Shown here one piece after another: positions 24,393-35,917 of a DNA stretch of 64,000 nucleotides (position 1 is its first letter; each line of letters starts with the position of its first letter). A program made the translations under genes and the position numbers. The stretch is taken from positions 69,183,580 through 69,247,579 of the forward strand of contig NC_083610.1 of the NCBI RefSeq assembly GCF_029168945.1, read 5' to 3'. Under the pieces are notes generated by a model, which saw only the letters and a list, made by a program, of their open reading frames with translations, was not told where the DNA came from and did not search any database. Source of the stretch: Cannabis sativa (taxonomy: Eukaryota > Streptophyta > Magnoliopsida > Rosales > Cannabaceae).

Positions 24393-24767
24393 ACTTATTT
24401 ATCTATTTATAGCAAATTTAAAATTTATGTTGAACTAGATTAGTAAATCATAATCCCACTTATTTTCTAATTAACACATAATCAATATATATATATATAA
24501 AGGAGAGTTTTGGGAGAGTTGATGTGGCAACTTCTATGTCATTTTTTTCCAATCTCTCTTCTCTCAATTTTCTAAATTTACTCCAATTTTTAAAGATTTA
24601 ATTATATATTTAGTCTATTATTTTCTTTTAATTAGTACCATTTAAACTCATGAAATAAATTTAAAATTTATTACATTAATTTTATAACTTTTGGCATTCT
24701 AAAAAACTTTTGGCATTCTAAAAAGTAGTATATATAGTGTACATTCTTACAACCAAAGACCTAACAA

Positions 24768-27059
24768 GGGTCATCTCAACGTTGAAATCGCCCCAGTTGC
24801 CTGTAACCTGACCAACGTGGACACATTCTCTTTAGGTTAAAACAAAAACAAAACAATACCAATCCATGGAAGCGGAGATGGTGACTAGGGTTCGGACGGT
24901 GATCGGGCCGACCTGGACATCGTAGAGGTCATGGGTTTGAGAGTCAAGCCCGTGAATGACATTGGTTATTGGCGTGGGTTCCATTTTTTTTTTGCTTCTT
25001 CTTCTTCTCAAGTGGCAAAACAAAAAAGGGTTTTATGTAAAACCTCAGTTAGGGGTTGAGGTTTTAATACCTCAAGGACCTAGTCCAAGACTTTCGTACT
25101 GGGAAGTGCTGGGATGAGTGTGGGTGACATTCCAAACGATGTCTTGGAAAAGAGAGAGAGATGAGTGTCGGGTGTCGAAGATGACGACGGAAGAGACATG
25201 AGTGTTGAAGCTTGCACTTTGCCCATGGCCAGTAAGTCGCTTGATCTTTCAGGTACGTTTCTTTTTAAGTTTATATTGATTGGTTTATGGTTTCGGTATT
25301 GTTAGACTATGATTTTCTTTAAATCTTTTCAGTTTCACATTTACAAATCTATTGTTCTTTTGCGTTGAATCTTTTCATTTTGATTTGGATCTGATATGAA
25401 TGGTGTAATTTGCAATAGCTGTTGAATTTAAATATTAGTATAATAAACTTTTGAATTGGCTGATCTTAAGGTCTGAGGGAGTTTTATCAATCTCTTCCCT
25501 TTACGTAATTTGCCAATATTTTTCTATAGTTTTGATGGTTATATGAAATTCAATTTGTTTTTAATCATTTTAAAAATTTAGTTTGTAGAATTCCTGTCAT
25601 TCATTTTGGGTATGACAAGAGTTTAAATTTTCTCTAAAATGTAATAATTTCCTGTATATATTTCTAGTTTAGTGTAGTTTTTCTTCTTTTGGTCTAACTT
25701 TAGGGGACGTTTAGTTAGGTCGTATGGGTGCCTTTATTCAGCCGTTTCTGTTGTTAGGCTAGCTTATTAGTCCTTTTTAGGCTTTCTCCTGAATTTTATT
25801 TTACTTGTTAATTGGCTTGTTGGTTTTATGTATATTAGTGTAATTAGGCTAATGATTCTGATTGCTCTAGTTTTAGATTTGTTATGGAATTTACTGGAGA
25901 AGGAAATACATCGAGTTTTGGATTTACGGAAAGATGGGAGGAGTTTAGTGCCATGGAAAGTGTGAAGTTTTGTGCCTTTTGTGGTTAAATTGTGCCTTTG
26001 GTGAGGTTTTTGTGCCATGATATGTGGCTTTTCTGATATGTATTGCGGTTTTGTTGCTATTTAAGGTATTTCGATGTAATCTGTTTCAAGTAGCTATTAC
26101 AATTAGGATTTTGACCGTATTAATTTCTTTATTTAAAGTGTTTTTGACCTTATCGTATAGGATGTTTATCTTAAATTACCGAATTTTGTGGGATTTTAAT
26201 GGATTTAGTTGGTAAGAATGAATTTATGAGGACATTAAAGTAGGTTAGATGTTGAAGCGTTTTGTAAAGCATTATTTGGGTTTAGGTATTAGGTATAAAT
26301 TTATTAAGGCTTTAGCTGGAAAGAATAGTGGAATTTATAAAATAAGTTTTAATTCAGTTTTAGTGTTTGGAGAAAAAGTTTATTTGGTATAAAGGGAATT
26401 GATTATTATGATTTTGGTAATAGTGGATTTGATAGTTTTGTATTAGTTTAAATATTTTGGATTTCAATTTTAAAAAAGATCCCTAATGTATGTATAGAAT
26501 GATTTTTACGATTCATTTAGATTGGTGTCCCATGAGTTACTAGATAATTATATGTTTGTATGTAATTATGGTATAGCGTTAATGAGGAATGTATTCTGTC
26601 AAAATATTGGTTAAAAGTTTGATTTCTTGTAGAGTAAGATATTCTTTAAATGTGCATAGCTGTGATATTGGTAGATTTTGAAGGTGATTTAGAGATTAAT
26701 TAGATTATAAATTTTATAGGAAAGTTTCCTCTTCGGTATTAATTTAATGATGTTCAGTTTTAATGGTATTAAGTGTGTTTTAATTTTGGTGCTAAACTAG
26801 GTAATTTAGATTGTGATTTATTTAAGGGTATCCGGTCTTAATGGTATTCATTGTTTTTCAATTTTGGTGCTATAATAGGAAATATATACTGTCTCACTAT
26901 AATTAAGACAATAAAATTTTAAGAAATTTTAATTAATTGCTTTATTCGTTAAGATATCCTGCTGTTTTTTGTTTTGGAAATCTTATAAATAGATAATAGG
27001 CTTCTTGAGGTATCATTCTTATTTCTAAATCCTCCTAAGGATTAAATAGTACTCCTAGT
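24768..27059 (+). other. LINE 5' leader, possibly with a leader intron
   Basis: The first 490 bp are fairly GC-rich. They end in CTTTCAG followed by GTACGT at about 25253, a strong donor consensus. From there to ORF1 the plus strand is T-rich like a dicot intron, with several possible acceptors (for example CTTTTCAG near 25331). The minus strand at 24850-24985 encodes a balanced peptide starting MEPTPITNVIHGLDSQ, which I do not recognise. It could be a captured exon or chance. Confidence 0.4.
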
Positions 27060-28058
27060 ATGGAACCTAATAATAATTCTCGTCCTATGAACCAAAAAGA
27101 GTTGACCATTTTCTCAAATCCTTCCACCATGATTGAAGCGGAGACAGATGAGTATTCAAAGGCGGTTTTTGGAAGATCAATCTCTAAGAGGTCTATTAAT
27201 AAAGGTGGGCTGATGAATATGTTTAATCAACTTTGGCAAAATAAAGCATGTGAGAAAGTTGAAGATTATACGGATGGTATATTTATCCTTACCTTAGAGT
27301 CAAGGGTTATTAAGAATAGAGTCTTGAGGGGGCAACCATGGAATTTTTCAGGTAATTATCTAATCTTTATAGATCCTACTGGTTTGGAACATGTATCAGA
27401 AGAGAATTTTCAAGGTATTTCTTTTTGGATTCATGTTTATGGTATTCCTTTTCGTAAGGTTAATTTTGAAATGGGAAAAGAAATTGCTAATATTATGGGT
27501 AGGTTTTTAGAGTATGATTCTTCTACCAAACGTCCTTTTATGAGATTCAGGGTAGAGTTAGATGTCACTAAACCACTGATAAAAAGGTTGCAGGTAGACT
27601 TGAGTAGCCTTAAAGATTCAATTTGGATCTCTTTCAAATATGAGCGCTTAAATAAGTTTTGTTTTTTCTGTGGATGTTTGGATCATATACAGAAAAATTG
27701 TGTGAGCTTTTTAGAAGAGCTACAAAAAGGGTTTAACCCAAACCTTGAATATGATGATTCACTTAAAGCTGCTCCTTTGCCTATACCGCACCTCCCCTTT
27801 AATAATAATCTAACTGATGTGGAGGTTGCCAAACATAATAATAAAGCTTTTACACATATTGGTTTTGATAAGGTGCGTTCAGGGTCTGAAGTTTCCAACA
27901 CGGATAACCAAAATAAGAGAATAAAATTAGTAGAAATAGATAAGGTGCCATCTTCCCGGTATGTTGAGAATATGCAGGACTGTTCAAAAAATATCCAACA
28001 GAAGAAGTTAGATGGAGGAGACAGTAAAAAGGCAGCTAATAAAGGAGTGAAGGAGTAA
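27060..28058 (+). CDS. LINE ORF1: DUF4283 and CCHC zinc-knuckle protein
   Basis: Open frame of 332 codons. Residues about 25-180 match the plant DUF4283 pattern (FNQLWQ, WNFSGNYLIF, FQGISFWIHVYGIPF). Residues 201-214 form a zinc knuckle C-x2-C-x4-H-x4-C (CFFCGCLDHIQKNC). The tail is basic and lysine-rich. Such ORF1 proteins bind the element's RNA and form the particle used in retrotransposition. The ATG at 27060 is the first in this frame, close to where family members start. No stop or frameshift is seen, in contrast to ORF2. Confidence 0.85.
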   Translation: MEPNNNSRPMNQKELTIFSNPSTMIEAETDEYSKAVFGRSISKRSINKGGLMNMFNQLWQNKACEKVEDYTDGIFILTLESRVIKNRVLRGQPWNFSGNYLIFIDPTGLEHVSEENFQGISFWIHVYGIPFRKVNFEMGKEIANIMGRFLEYDSSTKRPFMRFRVELDVTKPLIKRLQVDLSSLKDSIWISFKYERLNKFCFFCGCLDHIQKNCVSFLEELQKGFNPNLEYDDSLKAAPLPIPHLPFNNNLTDVEVAKHNNKAFTHIGFDKVRSGSEVSNTDNQNKRIKLVEIDKVPSSRYVENMQDCSKNIQQKKLDGGDSKKAANKGVKE

Positions 28059-28061
28059 AAT

Positions 28062-29389
28062 GGAAAGGAAGTTTTATTTTCATCTACAAGGGAGTTGTTC
28101 ACAATAATGGTGGGGCTATCAGAATGTTATGGAAGTTTGGATGTATTCAGTTTTAAATTTGTGATGTTGCTTGTTTTTGGTTTTAATTAATATTCTAGTT
28201 TGGTCAGTAATTTAATTTGTCTAAAGGTGGATGTAAGCAATGACATTTTGAGGAAGAATTATTTTTTCAATAAATTATGTTTGTGCTTAATTTAATCACT
28301 GTTATGAATACTTTAACTATTATGATTATTTTTTCATGAGATACATCTACAAAAGTTCTTACAGTACATTTTCTTCCAATAATATTATTTAAGTTTATCA
28401 ACAATAAAATATTAACAAAAAACTGAATATCATTAAAACTGAATATGGTTGATAATAAAGGAACGTTACATTATTATTATAAGTTTAGTAATATTAACAA
28501 GAAATGGTCTTCAATAGCTGTCATTGTTGTAGAAGTAATATTTGAAAAAACTGATAATATTGTAAAGTATGAGTTATATTGGTATCATGGTAATTAAATT
28601 AAAATGGGGAATAAGTTCACTATACTATAATGGGTGGACCTTCATGAAAAATATTAACATACAAGATATCTATTTTAAGTTAAAATTTTGATCGTTACTA
28701 TTTCTTAATTTCGTATATTTAGTGTTGAATTAAAGAATTTAAATTTAAGTTTTAAAAATCTTTATGAGATTATTCTTAAGGTGGATATATTTAAATCTAT
28801 AGAATTTATTTCAATTAGATTTAATTGATTGGAATCGGTATATTTAATGATTATGTAAATGTAAATGAACCTTATTGGTTTAAAAATATTGTTTCTGATT
28901 GATTTAGTAATATTAGTCTTTAAATATCTTATTATTTACAAAGGATATAAGATTGTGGGTTTGGTCAATTCTCATTTATGTAGATGAGTGTTTTATTATA
29001 ATTTTATAAAGGGTACCAATTACGGTAATCTAATTTTAATACATTTATATCAATCACGATATTTTATTAATAATGATGTTTGTGAAAAATCAACTGATTT
29101 TACTCAATTGTAATTGAGTAATTGTATTAGGAGTGATTGAAGGAATTTAGAATATGTGTTGGTGTGAAAATAAGGTGTTGACCACCTAATATCTAATATA
29201 AAAGGTGAATTATTTTAAAAGAATTTAAAAGTAGTATCTAAGGCCAAAAGTTCCCAGGATATTGATATGTAGATAGTAGTGTTTATTATATAATAATAAA
29301 ATATTATAATATACATGGTGTCTCAAGAAGAATATTAAAAAAGCATTTTGAGTTTATGAAGTAAGTCTCTCAATACACTTAAAGAGGAA
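28062..29389 (+). other. LINE inter-ORF spacer, 1.3 kb
   Basis: T-rich DNA with no open frame lies between ORF1 and ORF2. This is much longer than the spacer usual in plant LINEs. A possible donor (GTAAGC near 28233) exists, but the sequence just before ORF2 is a poor acceptor, so I cannot claim an intron. No separate element was found in it. Confidence 0.4.
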
Positions 29390-32300
29390 ATGTCAATAGT
29401 AAGTTGGAATGTTCGAGGTTTAAATGGAAAAGAGGCAATTCAACATTTGAAGTTACTTCTAAAAGAATACAAGCCAGATGTTATCTTCTTAATGGAAACA
29501 AGGTTGGTGGAAGGTAAGAGTTATGAAATAAAGAGGCAATTGGGTTTCGATAATATTTATGAAGTGCCGAGAGTTGGTAGGGGTGGGGGTTTAATGCTTC
29601 TATGGAATGAGGGGATTGTGGTTTCAAGCATCACGTCAACTATTAATTATATAAGTTGTCTTATGAGTATTGAAAATAATCCACAAACGTGGCACTTTTG
29701 TGGTTTTTATGGGGAACCTAATATTTCTAGAAGAAGATTAACATGGGATATGTTGGAACATTTACGGATAATATATAATGGACCATGGTTGGTTATGGGA
29801 GATTTTAATGAGATTTTAGGCCAACAAGATAAAAATAAAGGAGGAGTTCGAAATGAAACACAAATTGAGGCGTTTCGAAACACTTTAGAATTATGTGCAC
29901 TTCATCCTTTGCAATGCGACGGTGATCGTTATACATGGGCAAAAAATGCGAGTAACGAAAGTTTAAAGGAAAGATTAGATTGGGCAATGGTCAATGAGAC
30001 GTGGGAGGACTGATTCCCACAAACAGTTCTGGCTCACCTCGATTATTATCACTCTGATCATAGAGCACTTTTGATTAAGATGATGGGTAATTTGGAAATA
30101 CAAAAGTTTTCCAAGAAGAGGAAACGGTTTAGGTATGAGAATATTTGGTCTACAGATGAAGAATGTAAGACTATAATTCGGAATAATTGGATGAATGATG
30201 ATTCTACTCCCATTCAAGAATTACTTCAGAATATACAACGATGCGCTGCTAACCTAACTACTTGGCACCAGAGTAAATATGGATCTTTATTTAAAGAAAT
30301 TAAAGAGGTTCAATCAAAAGTTGTAAGCTTACATAATTTACAAAGCGAGGGAGCAACAAAAGAAGAGTCATTACAACTAGAAAGGAAGCTTAGTGATTTG
30401 CTCTTGAAAGAAGAGGTTTTCTGGAAACAAAGGGCACGTGTTCAGTGGCTACAAGCGGGTGATCAAAATACTAAATACTTTCATCAAAAAGCAAATGCAA
30501 GAAAAAAGAATAATACAATAAAAGGTACATTCAGTTGTATAGTAAATTGGAAATTGAAGTTTATGAGTTTAATTAGTATTGATATTATAATTTTGAAATG
30601 TTATTTTGATTAAATGGCTAGTATTGAAGGTTATGATTTTTCTATATAGAGACTTACTATTATTATATCATGTTAATTATTTATGAGCTGATTAAGTTTA
30701 ATTTTTCAATTAGGTTTGCTCAATGAAGAAAATATTTGGTGTACCAATAATAATGAGATGGGGAATATTACTAAAAGATACTATACTTCCCTCTTTACAT
30801 CAATTGTGCCTACTGTTGAGAATATTGAAGATTTGGTGCAAGCAGTGGGACAAGTAGTTACAGATGAGATGAATGAAACGTTGGTAAAGCCTTTTTCTCT
30901 TAAGGAAATTGAAGAAGCAGTGTTTAGTATGCCAGCAGATAAAAGCCCGGGGCCAGATGGGATGAGTGCAATGTTTTACCAAAAGCATTGGGACATTGTT
31001 GGACCTTTAGTATCTAAAACAATTCTTGATTGTTTATCGGGAGTAGCTGATATGACACTTATTAATGATTCTTTGATTACTCTTATTCCTAAAGTAAAGA
31101 ATCCTGATTCGATTAGTGATTTTAGACCGATTAGTTTATGTAATGTTTCATATAAAATAATCGCTAAAATGCTAATTAATAGGTTCAAGATTCTTTTACC
31201 ATTAGTTATAAGTGGGAACCAAAGTGCCTTCGTTCCTGGAAGACTCATTACCGATAGTGTTCTCATTGCTTATGAATGCCTGCACAACCTAAAAGCGAGG
31301 AAAGATGGTAGGCGATGTTATGTGGCTATGAAGTTAGATATGAGCAAAGCATATGACAGAGTAGAATGGAAATTCATCGAGATGATGATGTTGAAGATGG
31401 GTTTTAAGGCAGAATGGGTTCATATTATTATGAAGTGCGTTTCAACTGTATCCTACTCCTTCCAAATTAATGGTACCATTTATGGAAAAGTCATTCCAAA
31501 TAGAGGGTTAAGACAAGGTGATCCATTATCTCCTTATCTGTTCCTCATTTGTGCAGAAGGTCTCTCGGCTTTAATTAAGCAGGCAGAAAGCAAGAAAGAG
31601 ATATTTGGTCTAAAAGTGGCAAGAGAAGCTCCCTCTATTAGTCATCTATTCTTCGCTGACGATAGTTTACTCTTCTTGGCGGCTAATGAGGGATCATTGC
31701 ATTCAATCCAACAAATTTTTGCAGTTTATTCAAGATGCTCAGGACAGGTAAAAAGTTGGTAGTATGGGTAATTGGAATTTTAATTCATTATTATATTAAT
31801 TACCAAATGTTATTTGCTTTAAAAGTTGGATAAGTAACTTTATGCTTTAATTCTTTCTTTCGAATTTATAGGTAATAAATTTCAATAAATCTATTCTCTG
31901 TTTTTCGTCAAATACAAAGGAAGAAATGAGGAAACTGTATTCAGAAGCCTTAAATATGCAGACAACGGAGGCCATTGAAAAATATTTGGGTTTACCTATG
32001 ATAGGTGGAAAGAACAAAACTGAGATTTTCAGACCAATAAAGGATAAAATATGGGCAAAACTTCATGAGTATCAGGCAAAGCTTTTTTCACAAGGGGGTA
32101 AGGAAGTACTGGTCAAAGCTGTTATCCAAGCAATGCCCACCTACCAAATGTCCTGTTTTAAAATTCCAGAGGGTATCGGGGAAGAGATAGAAAAATTGAT
32201 AGCAAGATACTGGTGGGGATCAGTTGACAACAAACATAAAATTCATTGGAGAGCTTGGCATAAGATTTGTAAACCAAAGAGTGATGGAGGTTTAGGTTTT

Positions 32301-34386
32301 AGACGGTTCAGCCAATATAATCAAGCTCTTTTGGCAAAACAGGCATGGAGGATCTTAATGAACCCCAAATCAATATTGGCTCAAGTTTTGAAAGCACGAT
32401 ATTTCAGGCTCACGAATATTCTAGAGGCAGAAAAGGGATCATATCCGTCACCAACTTGGCAAGGAATTCTATGGGGTAGAGATTTGTTATTAAAGGGTCT
32501 TAGACGGAGTATAGGAAATGGTAAAGACACAAGGACATTCAGAGACCCATGGTTACCAAGACCACCTTCTTTCCTTCCTAGCTCAGCTCCAGCGTATGAG
32601 GTGGCAAGAGTGTCAGATCTTATTGAGTCACCTGGATGTTGGAATTTTACCGTAATACATCAGCACTTTAATCCTCCAGATGCAGAATGTATTTCTTCCA
32701 TCCCGTTGAGTCCATTCAATCATGAAGATGCGTGGTTTTGGCATTATACTAATCATGGTAATTATTCTGTAGGCAGTGGATATAACACTGCGATGACTTT
32801 GAATAAGTCATTACCCTCATCAGCTAGTGATGTGTTCTCAACATGGTGGAAGCAATTCTGGGGATTAAAAATACCCAGGAAAATTTTACATTTTGCGTGA
32901 GGGGTTTCCATGAAATCTTGCCAACGCGTATTGGATTGGAAAAAAGAAAAATAGTTTCTAATAATTCATGTGAGTTATGTGGATTTGGAGGAGAGTCTAA
33001 TGCTCATGCTATTTTCTGGTGTCCCTTTGCACAAGAAATTTGGAAACTTCTGGAGTTTACATTTCTACATGAGGTGAGAGAGGTAATTGATTTTAAAAAT
33101 GTGATATTATATGCTGCTGAGGTGGTAGAAAAGGATTTGTTTGAGAAAATTATTATTAGTGCTTGGGCCATATGGATGGAGAGAAACAAAATTACTCATG
33201 GTCAACATTTAGGACAACCACAACAGGTTGTTAATTGGATTGACAGTTATTATGGAACTGTTGTATCTGCTCGTGATGGAGCCAAAGTTAGTAGCCTTCC
33301 TATTCAAAGAAATAGAAATAATTCAGAAGTTCTACATAGGGATCCTCAAGAAGAACAGAGACATACAATACTTATGGTTGATGCAGCAGTACTGAATAAT
33401 ACAAGTTCAGTTGGTTTAGGGGCTATTATCCTTTCAGAAGATAGAAGGGTGAGGGCAGCAGTTTGCAAGCCTCTCAAAGGTAGACAGATCTTTATCTTTA
33501 AGGAAATTTTTTCGATTTGTATTAACCTTAAATTTTATAGCATAGTGTTATGAATAGGTTTCCAAACGTTATACATGGGGCGGTTTTATGTTTGAATAGT
33601 ATTAGGCTGGTTCTATATGTTTCAGATGATGTAGGGTCTTTTATATCTTAATTGCTAAAAGGGCTAGGTCTGATGTAACAAGTTTTAAAATATGCTTCTA
33701 GCTAAGTGATTGAGCAGTACTTTGTGGTGCTTATATAATGTGGATAGGTATTTTTAGACTGATTAGTTAATCATTGGTAGGCTAGTTTTGGAGTGCACTT
33801 GTATCAGGCTTGAATGTATCAAGACTAATATGTTTTTGCCCCTTTTTGGGGAAAATGTTTATTTTATGTTTTTGGTGTTCTTTCACTAGCCAAAGGGTTA
33901 TCCCTTTGGCTAGTTTTTTCCTTTTATTCTTTCTTAGCATTGTTGATTTTATCGTTTTGGGGTTGCGTCTCTTGTGGTAGTTTGCCTTTAACTTTGACTC
34001 ATAATTTTCATTGTGGTGTTTTCTGGTTTGTTATGTCTTCAGGAAGTATCTCTGTTTTACAAGCGGAGACCTTGGCACTTTTGTTTGGACTTAATTGGGC
34101 TCTTTCATGCGGAATCCAAATTAAAGAGGTTTTTTCCGATTCTCTGTCTCTAGTCACAGCTATAAACAAAGGAAAGGTTTTTTTCAACGAGTTGGGTGTG
34201 CTTTTTGAGGATGTCATAGCTTTATTGTCTAAACTCCCGGGAGCAGTTTTGTCCCATGTGGCTCGGAATATGAATTCGGCAGCACATGGTTTGGCAAAAC
34301 ATGCTCTTCGGTTAGACAATGAGCTATCCTGGTTCGAGGAGGTGCCTCCGCCGATTGTGGATTGCTGCTTTGTTAATCATGTGTGA
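29390..34386 (+). pseudogene. LINE ORF2 (endonuclease, RT, zf-RVT, RNase H) with three introns
   Basis: Exons by splice consensus and frame: 29390-30524, 30714-31747, 31872-33479, 34043-34386. The endonuclease has WNVRGLNG, METRL, GDFNEIL and SDHRALL. The RT has SPGPDGM, FRPISLCN, KLDMSKAYDRVEW, GLRQGDPLSPYLF and the catalytic FADD box at 31652-31663. The zf-RVT has CELCGFGGESNAHAIFWCPFA. The RNase H starts VDAAV and, after intron 3, continues VLQAETLALLFGLNWAL to the end. Two lesions: a stop TGA at 30011-30013 between endonuclease motifs, and a 1-bp deletion making TGA at 32898-32900. Everything else reads through after splicing. Without splicing, the three insertions would each end the frame. 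Confidence 0.88.
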
Positions 34387-34430
34387 TCTGGATCACCGCG
34401 TCAAAAAAAAAAAAAAAATAGACCTAACAA

Positions 34431-35912
34431 AAACATTATTGTATACATTTTTTTTCTTACTTTTCTTTACTATTTCTATCACCAAAGATTTTTTCACGCC
34501 ATATTACCTAATTCCTTCAATAATCATCAAGGCTTCTCAATCATTGTCGAATTTTTAAACGCAATCTATTAGTTCTACAAATCTTCGAGCAGCTTGACAA
34601 GGATATTATCATATATTGGCCAAATCCCTCCAACGCCGTATTGTTACATACATATTTCTATATTTTTTTGTCCACAAGTATCTTATTGATTTTTATCATT
34701 TTTTGCTTTGTTCCAAACAAATTAATGAACTAGGAAGGTGAATTCATGATTCATGAGTTTGGTATACTTTTGAGATATTATTGTATGTATTCTTCTTCTT
34801 ATTTTTCAAAAAGAATTGTTATATGTTTTGATGTATCATATTGTTGATCTGTTCCAAGGTAGCTAATGCATAATATTTTATTTTCTAAATAATAATAGCA
34901 ACAAAAATTAGTAAGGTGTCCTAATTTTAAATATTAAGAAAATTTGAGTAACATTGGATGGTCTTATTCTATATGAGCTCATGTCCTTCAATAAATTAAG
35001 AGCTTACTTTAAAATTTATATTATTTTTTATTCATTTTATGAGTATGAGACTAAATTAAGAATATTAACTTTTGGAAGAAATAAATAAATATCAAAATTG
35101 GTTATAATCACTTGGATTGAAAAGAGTTGTAAGTAAGTAAATTGTGACAAATTTAAATATAGGTATTCCATAAAAATGAAAATTAAGGATGGTTTTAGTT
35201 TGTTAATAAATAAAAAAGAAAGATAAAAATACAAGTTATATTCTCATACTTTTTCATTCTTAATTTTGAGAAAAAAAATTAAAAATATAATATAACATAT
35301 GTACTATATACAAAGTATATATAGATAAATAAATAAAGAGTTTTTAAGAGTTACTTTATATGGGTAATTACTAACTAATATGTGTACTATCTATAGTCTA
35401 TAATAAGATATAAAAGTGGAGTAGTATCTAAGAGGTTTGTTTCATATTCTTTCATTTTTCAATTTTTCAATTTTTAATTCGTAATTTACCATATATAATT
35501 TATAATTGTGGTTTGTAAAATGAGGTGGCAATATGAGTTTTTATAATGAATAAAATTAGTATTTAAAGTACTTTATAATTACAATAGTTACAAAACCTTA
35601 ATAAACCTTTCTCTTTTCCTTGGGTAAGGCTAGGCAAATTAACTAAAATCAATAAAAGGATATATATATAGTTTTATCAAAACTCTGTAAAGTATAATAT
35701 CTATTTGTATTCAAAATTATCTATAACTGCTTCTTATTAATCAATCACGTACAAAACTCACACAATTATAATTAATGAACTAACATCCTAAAAACGTTTT
35801 ATTCTATATTTTTGTCTCACTATTTTATGTTTTAACAAATACTTCTTTGTAACAGTTAACTAATTTAATAAATAATTAATATACATTAAAAAAAGTTAAT
35901 GTAGGTAACATA
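34431..35912. other. No gene seen; AT-rich Helitron body
   Basis: This sequence lies between the LINE and the LTR retrotransposon and belongs to the outer Helitron. It is very AT-rich with short TA repeats and no recognisable coding or captured exon. Confidence 0.5.
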
Positions 35913-35917
35913 CTTAC

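Larger units (their letters stand above)
24768..34419 (+). mobile_element. Full-length LINE (9.65 kb) with introns in ORF2
   Basis: This is a non-LTR retrotransposon with ORF1 (DUF4283 and zinc knuckle), ORF2 (endonuclease, RT, zf-RVT, RNase H) and a terminal poly(A) run at 34403-34418. The 11-mer AGACCTAACAA occurs immediately before it (24757-24767) and immediately after the poly(A) (34420-34430), a target-site duplication that fixes both ends. ORF2 has one nonsense codon, one 1-bp deletion and three intron-like insertions. Leader (about 2.3 kb) and inter-ORF spacer (1.3 kb) are unusually long and T-rich. It lies inside the Helitron. Confidence 0.9.

Noticed and set aside
27683..28102. 139-codon minus-strand frame opposite LINE ORF1
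   Set aside because: Antisense shadow; ORF1 on the plus strand has clear domains.
28062..29389. An intron joining LINE ORF1 to ORF2
   Set aside because: A donor is possible, but ORF1 has its own stop and the sequence before ORF2 is a poor acceptor, so the claim is unsupported.
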